Origin: Helicostylum pulchrum
Taxonomy: Eukaryota > Mucoromycota > Mucoromycetes > Mucorales > Mucoraceae
Direction: 5' to 3'
DNA length: 64,000 nt
NCBI GenBank assembly: GCA_025677825.1
Contig: JAIXMO010000017.1
Location: 186,001-250,000 of the forward strand
Part shown: one piece after another, positions 45,000 to 54,455 of the stretch
Layout: the number at the start of each line of letters is the position of its first letter
Position numbering within the stretch: position 1 is the first letter of the stretch
Position numbers and translations under genes: made by a program
The notes under the pieces: model-generated
The model's database searches: none
What the model was told of the DNA's origin: nothing
Seen by the model: the letters and a program-made list of their open reading frames with translations, nothing else

Positions 45000-46059
45000 T
45001 GTCTCGTGAGTAATTTTTTTTTTTAAAACTCAAGCTGCATTCGGTCGAAACGAATTTTCCAATAACTGAAATTGTTTAGTGGTTTTCTCGTCTGTATCAG
45101 ATACTCGAGGATGGGAGTTTTCATCGAAAAAATCGATCGAATACGTCTTATGTTTGTGGATTACTATAATAATCCATTTCCCCCAGTCAAAGTGGGGGGT
45201 TGGGGTTCAAGGCAGTGAGAGGCTTTTATAGATGTCGATATTTAGTATCTGTAAAAACGGATGGTTTGCCTGCCCAAAAGTCCTTTCTGTTTTTTATGTA
45301 TGCATATTAAAGATAAGTAATCATAATAATGCATTGACTTATCACTTCTAAACGGCTTGACCATTTTTTGTGCGGCAGCATCTGTCGTAAGGGACCGGAA
45401 GTCAGTTTGAGATCAATGGGTGTTTGGAAATCAGGCGTATCAGTTAGTTTGTACGGGCTGTAGACAGCTTGATACCTTTTGTAAATGTTGTCATATTTTA
45501 AACGAAGGAAATAATTACATTTAATAATAATAAAATAGAAGTATGAAATAAGCTAACGCCCTTGAACAGAAAATAAAATGTTGTCGAATCTCTGTCAAAT
45601 TATGCTGTATGCATTGTCCTATAAGAAACATATAGTCTTCTCCCTAATAAAACAATGTCTTTAGTACCTTGACGCAAAATCATCCCTTTTCATTCCTTTA
45701 ACGTATAAACAGGAATATTTATTTAGTATTAAACAGAGCATTAGTATAAAAAGTAATAGTAAAAACGATATATTCTTTATATAAAACAAAGAAATGAGTG
45801 TTATAAATCACTTAAGCAGAGAATAACTACAGCTAAAACTCTCTTGTCCTTCATACACATTTATAAAAGAAGCAGGGAAAAAAGATTATTTATATTGAAT
45901 GTTTGAACTGGCAATCTCTGTTGTTACAGCTACGGCCGTAACGGCATCTTCTTCTTCTTCTTCTTCTTCTTCTTCTTTTTCTTTTTCTTTTTCTTTTTCT
46001 TCTTATTTCGCCTAAGTACCAAGAGTTAATATAACGCTATTAGGTCTATTTTTTTTTTT
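45000..46059. other. Transposon-flanking intergenic DNA
   Basis: No intact frame. A TCTTC/TTCTTT low-complexity block lies at about 45948-46003. Confidence 0.4.
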
Positions 46060-46870
46060 ATAAAAAAAGGTAAACCATCCAACCAAATATCGGCATCACC
46101 AAACATAGCCATTCTAAATTCTTTCAATTTCGTAATAGCGTCCCAACCATGATAATCAGCCACTTCATCAAAGTGCGTCAACCATTCATACGGAGTAGGA
46201 TTACCATTACCATCAAATTACTTTAAAGGATATTTATGTTTAGAATAACCAGAATTGTTATTCAACACTTGTGAATGACTACTATTCACATGGATAGGTA
46301 CACTTTCTTGCTGACTGGCTACTTCAATAAGCTGTTAAGCTAAAAGTAAACGCGGATTGGTGATATTACCAGATAATAATTGCTCATCCCAATTATGATC
46401 ACTAATAACGGAACTGTATTGAGAACCTGCATAGTAATCGATGCCGGTTAGGTGACACAACAGATAACAATACTTCCTGGATTCGAAGTTGTTTCATTTG
46501 CTCCAACTCCTCACTTAGTTTGCGAACTTCGATACCACGCATATCGATGGTTGCTGTTAAATTGGCAATCTCTTCTTGATGTTCTTGAAGTTTCTCCAAA
46601 CTCTCTGCATATTTATTCCCAAGTACTTGATGTCGTTCATTGTACTCTTCTTTAGCGCGACTAGACTTGAGGTTTTGTTGTTGAAGTTCCTCTACTCTCT
46701 TAGTTAGTTCTTCAACTTTACGCACTTCCTTGCTTAATGTTTCTTCGTTTGCACGAATAATTTGAAGTTGTAATTCATGACTCGATTTCATGGAGTTTAT
46801 TTCTTCAGAATGATTACGGCGGATTTCTTCTACTAACGTATGATGTTTCGTTTGTATAGGTAAGTCTGAG
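46060..46870 (-). pseudogene. Ty3-like Gag relic with N-terminal coiled coil
   Basis: Minus strand. The upstream part (about 46865-46470) is a strong heptad coiled coil (EEINSMKSSHELQLQ, KVEELTKRVEELQQQN, LEKLQEHQEEIANL). After frame changes come DYYAGSQYSSVISDHNWDEQ and, past two stops, FDGNGNPTPYEWLTHFDEVA, YHGWDAITKLKEFRMAMFG, DADIWLDGL. The latter has the spacing of Ty3/gypsy Gag capsid domains (W-L..F-x-x-x-A-x-x-x-G-W-x-x..A..W-L). No LTR or protease was found. Its 5' end abuts the opposite-strand gene relic starting near 46850. Confidence 0.6.
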
Positions 46871-47630
46871 GTTTTAAGGATTGCCGAGTTTAAGCGAGCA
46901 AAGTCTCTGAAGCCTACTTTAGAACAACTCGAGGAAAACAAGGCGCGCGTCATGAGAAAGTTAATCCATCATTTGGATATGATTAACACTCGTTTCGGTA
47001 TTGAGTTTGTCGGTCTAGCCAGATTTGTAAGATCTGACCAGAAAGAATGCAATTTCAAGCTCTTGGTTGGAGGTAAGTAACTCCCTTCATATATGAATAT
47101 TATCATTTTACTTATTTATTTATTTATTGTAAACAGAAAACTTCCAAAACATAGACTTGTTGGTTTTGAAGGGCGAGATAACCCGTGCTCTCGGGGTTGT
47201 TGAGGAAGACAAGTTTACAGGAAATGGTCAGAATACATTGTTAACGTTTTTTTTAAAAATATAAGTAGAGCCTTCGAAGAAAAGAAATAAGCAATTATTC
47301 TCTAATCGATATTATAATTAACGGTTATTTTAGAGCACCCACAAGAATACGTTGTGAAGAACAACGCCGAGGTCAAAGCTATGAAGGACTCATTAAAAAA
47401 AATGATCAGTACGTTGTTCAGATGATAAGTTAATTTAATTAATATTTTTTATCATAGATAATGAGTTCAACACAGCCTACTGACACATACCCTGGAAAAG
47501 TATGATCAAAGCTGAGTTTGTTAATGATGTTCAAAGGGAACTCGAAACACAACATGCACTTGATCCAAGCATCGACGTTGATATTAGAAAGAAGATTGGC
47601 TCGAGCAAGGATATTGTAGTCGAGAACTAG
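46850..47630 (+). pseudogene. Relic of an uncharacterised four-exon gene (N-x-RFG family)
   Basis: Four exons with fair splice sites: about 46850-47072, 47137-47226, 47334-47408 and 47458-47630. The product would contain KARVMRKLIHHLDMINTRFG, GIEFVGLARFVRSDQ, GEITRALGVVEEDKF and IKAEFVNDVQRELETQHALD. All junctions keep one phase, but an in-frame TGA lies in exon 4 (N-T-A-Y-stop-H-I-P-W). It recalls a group of hypothetical Mucorales proteins with N-x-R-[FY]-G and a short YGxIPxKS motif; that is memory, not a search. No start codon is certain (ATG at about 46950 is possible). It may be a freshly inactivated gene. Confidence 0.5.
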
Positions 47631-48443
47631 CCTCTTCTAGTGTGTGAAGAAAAAGAGGTCATAAAGCGTAACTCCCTTGTTGATCTCAGAAATTTTTTTG
47701 ATATAATCAAATTTTCTTTTAAGAAATACATTGAAAATAAAAGCAATCACGTAAGTCTTAACTGATTAAATTTAAGACTTCCATAGAATCCTTTTTTTAA
47801 AAAAAATACTTTAATAAAATTTGAGAAGACAATATTTGAAAGAGTTGACTCGTATTTCTACACTATTATATGCCATTTAAGTTCTTAAAATCATGTCATG
47901 TACATTTACTCTTGATTATCATAACTGTATACTCTTGTAAGATAACTGTTCGTGCGCACTATGGTCAATGATCGATCAGTCCATGTAGTCTTTTTCTAGT
48001 GCCTGATATCAGGGTCTACTTTTTATTTCTAGCCACTGATATCAGGGTCTGCGTTTTATTTCTAGCCCCTGATCAAAAATTACAAGGTGGGTATTATCAC
48101 TTTGCAGTCAAATTTATTTTTTAAATTTAGTAAGTGACAAAGCTCTATGCAAGTTATGTACGCTAAAAAATATTTCGGTACTGTAATGTAATATACCTAA
48201 TATATACACGCAATATATCCACACCTTTCGATTACTATGTAGCACTCTTTCTTTCAAATAATAATAAAATCCTTCCAATACTTTTATCAATTTTCCTGTC
48301 TATTTACTTTATTAGCAAATTTATCAATACCTTCTATTGCATATTTATATTAAAGTTTTTCCTATGGATACACATAAAATAAAAAAATAATTTATAACTT
48401 ATAATATAGTAAGATAGGTAATTGAGCATTTAATGCAGTTTTT
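47631..48443. other. Intergenic
   Basis: AT-rich; contains the 33-bp tandem repeat at 47996-48075 and otherwise nothing recognisable. Confidence 0.45.
47996..48075. repeat. 33-bp tandem repeat, 2.4 copies, with an internal palindrome
   Basis: Units at 47996-48028 and 48029-48061 and a partial one at 48062-48075. Each starts with ctag. The core of the first two is ctgatatcag(g), a 10-12 bp palindrome (full in unit 1, cctgatatcagg). The units differ at a few positions. Confidence 0.9.
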
Positions 48444-48947
48444 CTATCGATTAGTTCTCTCAGAAAAACTACTCAACATTACAGTATAGCAACTGATCAG
48501 CCTTGTAAGAAGTACCTTACGTCTCTTTACTTCTGCCTCGAGGAAGGTATCATAAGGCACTAGGATAGTGACATATTCCTTTCCATATATCCCGTTATAC
48601 ACCACCAAACACTGTTTCTTATTTTCCTCGAGGTCGTCGTTACACTTAGCAGCTTCAAGAACCTCCCGAACAATGGCAGCCACTTGTAAATAATAATGTT
48701 GGTGAGTGTAACGAGTAACATGCCTAGGGTTTTTCTCTCGTGATTCCACAATCATTTTTTCGCTCAATCATTCGAACTCATGGTAGGCCACAGAAAAACT
48801 TTGGTCCATTGTTTGTACATGCTTGGCCCACAAAGCTATCTTGTCTTTTTCACTTATATATTCATTGTTATTGGCTTGGTACTTTCGTTGGTGCTTTGCG
48901 TGGTTTTTTCTAAGCTGTTTTGCTGATCGAGTAGTAGTAATAACCAT
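48444..48947 (-). pseudogene. 168-codon frame with one in-frame stop, family unknown
   Basis: Starting at ATG 48947, the minus strand reads a basic protein (TTTRSAKQLRKNHAKHQRKY, EKDKIALWAKHVQTMDQSF) to a TGA at about 48769. The same frame then continues without interruption to 48444 (REKNPRHVTRYTHQHYYL, AAIVREVLEAAKCNDDLEEN, KEYVTILVPYDTFLEAEVKR). Continuity across the stop suggests one protein with a nonsense mutation, or two short overlapping products. No family recognised. It lies among transposon relics. Confidence 0.4.
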
Positions 48948-49322
48948 AAGAATTAATCAGTAAAGGAAAAAGTATAAAAAAAAACTACCCTTTGTTGAGG
49001 ATGTCTTTGACTAATAACTTATATCCTTACAATATACCAATTGAGTATACCTTTATTTATATCTTGATCTAGTTACTTGTATATAACTAGCTTAGTCAAC
49101 CCGCATTACTCACCAAGAATTATATTACAGTTATTGAGCAAAAGAATATATATATATTATTTAAATCATTTGTTTATTTATTTAACATCTTTAATCATAT
49201 CATGTCAAGAATATATCCTGCCTTGTATGATTATTCCATATCAAGTATACTTAATCCATTGGTTACTTTATATCTCAGACATCAATAGTATTCTTCTTTT
49301 CCATGTTTCAGAATTGATCCAA
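48948..49322. other. Intergenic
   Basis: AT-rich, no feature; a 99-codon plus-strand frame at 49077-49376 looks like chance. Confidence 0.4.
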
Positions 49323-49619
49323 TTATGTAATCTTGAGGTAGGTAAGCAAATCCTGGGTGTTACCATCAGCGTTTAAACCTTTTATCATAGCTTGCAAATT
49401 AGGTTGTAAATCACGCGATTCAAGTGGCGCGGTGACGAAAGATCGTTCTTTCAAATTTGTTATCATGGAATTTAAAAGACTTGTTCTACAAGCAACGTCT
49501 TCACTTGTTGGTGATTTTCGCGCATAACCTCCTAATACCTTGGTAAGTAAGTGTAAATGGAATGAATAAGGTCGTCTACAATCAAATACGTTAGAGATCA
49601 TTTCAATTTTATCATGCAT
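49323..49619 (-). pseudogene. Second, truncated relic of the GYARKSP family
   Basis: Minus-strand frame containing KVLGGYARKSPTSEDVACRT, LLNSMITNLKERSFVT and MIKGLNADGNTQDLLTYLK, then a stop. It matches exon 1 of the relic at 7952-8578 block by block: G-Y-A-R-K-S-P, then R-x-x-L-L..M-I-x-x-L..R-S, then D-G..T-x-D-L-L-x-x-L. The next conserved block (LDYAGLS in the other copy) is not found downstream. The 5' part (FDCRRPYSFHLHLLT) is open but unassigned. Confidence 0.6.
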
Positions 49620-49663
49620 ATCTTGGTTTATCGTAATAAATGTCTTCCAAAATATATAACTCT

Positions 49664-50326
49664 CTAGTGATTTTTTGGATCTTTTTTCCTTTGCATTTCT
49701 GCTTTCAAGTGATCAGAACCAGGAGCCTTACGAGCCGGGAGTCTTTTGACGTGGGTTAAAACCATATCAGTAGTAAAGAAACCTTCTTCAGGAAGAGCAA
49801 ACGGATCTTGACCAAGAGTAGTCGGTGGAGGAAGTGATCTTGAAGCAGGAGCAGGAAGGATTGACCCATCAAAGACAGTAGATAAGTGTCTTGCCATAGC
49901 ACCAACTGAGGCCTGCGGGCAATTAATATGAGTATAGGTAGAGGAACACTGTCTACGTCGTTTGATGTTAGCCAGAGCACCAACCGCTTTTGAGAAGTTT
50001 TCAAGAAACTCACAGTTCTTCCAGAACAGACATTTTGCAGCAGAGACCAGGTTTCGAAAAACCCTTTGAGCATCACGATTTTTACGCCACCAAGAAGCTT
50101 TCTCAACTCCAATGGAGTGATTCCACTTACCATAGCAGCGATCACGTTCGCGAGCAGCGGCTTGCATTGCAGGGGACCAGTACTTCTTCCATTTCTTTCC
50201 AGAGTGGGAGATACGAGGACCAATTGTTGTGTCAAACGCTTGGTAGATGCAATCATATATTATTGCGACACCAGGTTGCGAATGCCTGTGTTATTTTTTC
50301 ATGGAAAACAATGGTATAAGTTTTGA
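49664..50326 (-). pseudogene. Fragment of a second non-LTR retrotransposon (ORF2, linker to start of RT)
   Basis: Minus strand. The frame runs from about 50320 (EKITQAFATWCRNNI, IGPRISHSGKKWKKYW) through AMQAAARERDRCYGKW, WWRKNRDAQRVFRNLV and FEST-like linker to VKRLPARKAPGSDHLKAEM, the K-x-x-G-x-D motif that opens reverse transcriptase. It then ends (KDPKNH, stop). This is the endonuclease-RT linker of a LINE different in sequence from the neighbour at 50327-54300. Both ends are truncated. Confidence 0.65.
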
Positions 50327-53190
50327 CTAAATTATAAATCTCCATTGTTGAAATCTTTCCCTTCGAATAGATGTCATCGTTTCTAGGTTGAGATATTGAA
50401 AAGCTTGCACAGATCCACTATGATGGTATGTTGGTATATTATGTTCAGTCAATATCGAATTCCAAGAAGAGTCCAGTTTACCATTCAAGGAAAATGCTTC
50501 AGTTTCATCAATGTTAAACTTAGTATTTAACACCAAGGTGTATTGCTGCATTTGTAGTTGAGCACGAGAGAAGTCGTTTTGATCACGTAACAGGATACAA
50601 ACATCATCGGCATAAGCAAGAAGTTTGAGTTTTGGCGAGTCAGTACGAACCCCTTCGGTAGACGAAATACCTTGGAAGGTAAACCCTTATAGCTGGTTAT
50701 CTTGTAGTAGTGAAAGAAAAAAAGGTTCCAGGGCGAGATTAAATAACAGTGGAGAGAGAGGGTCACCTTGTCAAAGACCTCGCTGCTGTGAAATACAGGA
50801 AGTAAAAAAATCATTGATATTTATGTATACCTGATTACCGAAAAATAATATATGGATACACTTTACAAAAGAAGAGGAGAAACCAAGTATGAGTATCATT
50901 TGACGAAGATAGTCTGGGTGCACGCAGTCGTACGCTTTTTATTGATCAAGTAATAGACCTACACCGGGAATATCTAATCCTTTTGCTTGATCTAAGACCA
51001 TAGAGAGAGCCACACCATTATCCCAATGAATTTTCCAGGTACGAATCCCGTTTGATACGGGTTTAATAGTGAACTTACCAATAGTCCTAAGCGCTTAGTA
51101 ATGAGTCTAGTAAATATTTTAGCATCACAATTGATTAAAGAGATTGGACGCCAGTTTTTTAAGGAAGACAGATCGCCTTTTTTTGGAGTAGACGCGCCCG
51201 TATATCTTGCCAAGAGGAAGGAATGATACCTTTTAAAACATCATTGTAAATATCAAGTACTATTTGTTTCAAGCAAGGCATTCTAAATAACAGGGCTAAA
51301 AAGGGATAACCCAAACCATCCACTCCAGGGCTACTACTCTTCTTCACTCTATTAGTTTGTGCCATCAGTTCGTTAAGAAAATTTTCTGCTTCCAGGAATT
51401 CAGCCTCGTGAACAGGAAGTATTCTATCAAAGTTAATACCATCCAAGTAGTTAATGATTTCAGTAGGTTCAACTGTATCGACAGAATACAGCATTTGATA
51501 ATATTGCTGTGCATAAGAATTCATAAGATCAGGGTCACTGGTACAAATATTTTCTGCGTTGGGGTCTATAGGTGCGGGAGATTGAAGAGATGCCATGTAC
51601 TGTTGTGCAGTCATTTGTTGATGTATTTGTTTAAGATACCTAGCTGAGCGTTCACCATTTCCTCTCCAAATGGCTCCCGCTTTCAACGCTGAGACAGCTG
51701 CGAGTTCTTGTTGAAATGAATATATCATTTTATCGATTTTCGGTAGGATGATTTGAAGAATTGCAACAGGAGGTTTGGATCGTAACACACGATTTCTTTT
51801 TTTAAAGTGCATCTACTTTTAAACCTTCAGCTTTTTTAAAAACGGCCATTTTTGAGGATTGATATCTCGATTCTATACAAGGAAATAAGTCTAAATATGA
51901 GAGAGGTTATTAACTAAGTATTATCTGGTTTTTTTTTTCATTCTGGCGTAAATGACTTACCCATTGTATAAGCTTATTCCTAATGCATTCGATAGACAAA
52001 GGATTGGTAATGGCCCCACTATCATCAACTTCAACATTCAACGTATGGTTTTCAATAGCTGCAGGAAGGATCACAGTTCGAAGTTCGTTCTGTAAAGTAG
52101 GAATGTTTCTTTGGAACTTTGGCACTGATCGAAACCATTCAAGTACTTTTTCCTTGATATCGTTGTACGGCGAGGTACTTGGACCGTTCATAACCAATTC
52201 CATCTGATTGATTTATGCTTAAAAGGGTTTGCCGTCGTGTTTTATCAAAAAGATAAAAGAGGGGAAATCGGGGTTGAAATCTATTCCAAGTAAACCACAG
52301 TGCTAAAATATTCAAACTTCGAACCGATACTTTGAAAAAAGTAAAGGCGATAGGCAAAAAAAAGTTGGGCAGTTCTCTTAACAGTACTCTTTAAAACAAT
52401 CTATAAGAATTGTTTTATGCTTAAAAAGGTTTGCTCCTTTTTTTCTTATTGATAAAACACGACGGGGAAATCGGTGCTAAAAGTTGAAGGTTTAAAAGTA
52501 GATGCACTCTACCTAATTGTCTAAGAGTTAGCGTACGCCAAGATACATATTTAATGCCAAAGGATTTGATAACCTGTTTTTTTGAGGATTTAACAGCTTC
52601 CCATTTCAATTGTGGTGAAAGATCAGGGGACATATCAGTAGTTAAAGATCCTAATTTCTGTCGCAATAGTTTCTGAAAGAATTTATTATCAGCATATACG
52701 GGGTTACCTCGCCACAGACCAGGACCGACTTGAGAATCGCCTAAAGAGAACTTGACAGAGAGTAATGCATGACCAGACCATTGCGGTTTTATATGTTCAA
52801 TAGCGGAATCAATAATCATATGTTGGATATCTGAACCTGCATAGATATAATCAATGACCGATTGAATAGAGATGTTGCGTTGAAAAGTGGGCACAGAATC
52901 CAGTTCGTTGAAGGTCATACAATTATAAAATGAGTCTAATAGAAACGAGATCCAATCAGTAGAAGTTTTAAAAGCATACTTATTCCGTATAATACCTCTA
53001 TTATAATCATAGTTGAAATCTCCGGAGATAATTAGTCGAGTTAGGGATATAGTATCAGAAGCATGAAGTTGAAAGAGCATAGAACATAGTGAATCGAAAA
53101 ATTCTCGTCTTCGTATATTAGAGTCGGCTGGTGCATAAAGGTTTAAAACATAGTAACGTTCATAGAATCCATGTGGATGAAAGATTTGAT
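50327..53190 (-). pseudogene. LINE A ORF2: endonuclease C-half and reverse transcriptase, with stops
   Basis: Endonuclease: YYVLNLYAPADSNIRRREFF, LIISGDFNYD, SVIDYIYAGSD and SGHALL (usual S-D-H changed to S-G-H). The N-terminal third, which should hold the first catalytic Asn and Glu, is missing: ORF1's end runs almost directly into the middle of the domain. RT: KSSSPGVDGLGYPF, LKNWRPISLINCDAK, NPYQTGFVPGKFI, KAYDCVHPDY, QGDPLSPLLF and LAYADDVCILL (about 50596-50619). Stops sit just before KAYD (TAA), before QGDP (TGA, an easy change from CGA) and in Q-L-stop-G-F. A frameshift lies near 51180. Inactive. Confidence 0.8.
51812..52502. mobile_element. 691-bp insertion with terminal inverted repeats and TGCA duplication, nested in LINE A
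   Basis: The ends are inverted repeats of about 23 bp (tctacttttaaaccttca then g or a, then ctttt) at 51812-51834 and 52480-52502. TGCA stands directly on both sides (51808-51811, 52503-52506). Removing the insert and one TGCA joins the LINE frame without a shift (RQLGRV next to HFKKRN). This is direct evidence of a DNA-transposon-like insertion after the LINE arrived. Inside, a minus-strand frame at 51910-52203 (MELVMNGPSTSPYNDIKEK .. IRNKLIQWVSHLRQ) and a degenerate internal duplication (tttatgcttaaaa at about 52215 and 52412) are seen. Superfamily not assigned; four-base duplications occur in several. Confidence 0.8.
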
Positions 53191-53201
53191 AGAGTAAAAA
53201 C

Positions 53202-54296
53202 CTATCTGATACATAGATTCATGTCATCACTAAGGTGTTCAATGGTTGGTTCTTCGACGTTAGGTATGTTGTTGGCACTGTAAGTTTGACTATATGACAT
53301 TTCTTCGTCACTGTCTTCCAAATCGGCATCGCTTTTTTCCTCTTCTAAGTTGTTAGGGGTGAAATCGTCGTCGCTACTATCGTGTGTAAATACGGTATTG
53401 GCAATGGTGGACAGAACAGGCGTCTTCACCGGAGCCACTACGGTAGGAGCATACTTTGATTTCTGTAATTCGATACTAGCAGGCATGGTGGTTTCGCTGG
53501 TGGTTGGTGTTTTTCTAGGCTTTTTAGGAGCACGAAGCTTTGGTTTGGCATTTCGTGGACTGGAACATTCTGCTTGTCGATGTCCAAATTGATTACAGGC
53601 AAAACATAGGATACTTGCACGGGATTTACTACAATCATACTTCGTGTGACAATAGCGACACCACGTTGGCATATCTGGAAATGCTGCATGGAAGAAAGCA
53701 TCAGTATCTCCCCAAGGTAATTTGTGGCTAAGAGTAGAGTAATTCTTTTCCGGATCTTGTTGAAGGATCGTGTAACCAGTACCCATGAACCATCCCATAT
53801 CAGATTCATAATACAATCCTAAGTCGATGATCTCACCAAGGTGAGGCATGGTATCACGAAGGGTCGATAAAATCTCGTTTTTATCAATTAAAGGAATGTC
53901 CGACAATTCAACTTGAATAACCTTTCCTTTACCCTCAAGGGCTTTACAAGGAAGGAGATGGCTGTTGACATGTTCATAGAAGATACCTTCGGTGATGAAT
54001 TTTTCAAGAATTACATCTTTATGGTATAGTTCAAAGTATCGCTAAGAAGGTTTTCCTAAAAATTTGATGCCATGGAAGCTGGTACTGCCATATATATAGT
54101 GAAGAACGCTGAGATGTTGATAATCGGTAAGGTCTTTTAATTTGGATACCTCCAGAATATAACCATTATTAGAAAAAGTATCTCTCCAAACTCGAGATTG
54201 AATAATTTTAAGGTCACCCTCAGTAGAGGTGCCTGCATTATTTGTAAAAGCTGAGCAAATTATTTTGAAGCACTTGGGCAAATTAAATTCAAACAT
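53202..54296 (-). pseudogene. LINE A ORF1: Gag-like protein with zinc knuckles
   Basis: Minus-strand frame from about 54296 to the TAG at 53202, broken by one in-frame TAG at about 54042 (GIKFLGKPS, stop, RYFELYHKDV). The middle holds WCRYCHTKYDCSKS followed by LCFACNQFGHRQAEC, a CCHC knuckle (C-x2-C-x4-H-x4-C). A basic Pro/Thr/Lys-rich linker (KPKLRAPKKPRKTP) and a long acidic tail follow. Typical of LINE ORF1 nucleic-acid-binding proteins of fungi. Confidence 0.75.
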
Positions 54297-54455
54297 TTGG
54301 ACAAACTAATTTTTATTACTGGGAAATTCAAATTCAAACATTTGGTAAATTGACACTAGAAGCACAGTAATTATTGTTCAACGTCATAAAAAGACCTTAT
54401 GAGTATGTTCTGTGACACAACAACAATCGGGATCCCCAGATTCCCTCCAAATAAA

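Larger units (their letters stand above)
50327..54300 (-). mobile_element. Decayed non-LTR retrotransposon (LINE A, APE-type), minus strand
   Basis: ORF1 with zinc knuckles (54296-53202), then ORF2 with endonuclease and reverse transcriptase (about 53190-50327). ORF2 is interrupted by a 691-bp insertion (51812-52502) and by several stops. The 3' part (RT end, any C-terminal domain, 3' UTR and tail) is missing; another LINE fragment begins at the break near 50326. No target-site duplication could be identified. The clade is probably L1/Tad-like, judged from architecture only. Confidence 0.85.

Noticed and set aside
46870..46953. First 28 residues of the Gag coiled-coil frame (MTRALFSSSC..)
   Set aside because: Antisense of the N-x-RFG gene exon; composition changes exactly at the boundary.
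50327..53190. RIP-like C-to-T mutation as the cause of the LINE stops
   Set aside because: CGA to TGA fits one stop, but the others do not clearly, and RIP is not established in Mucorales; without an intact copy to compare, mutation bias cannot be measured.
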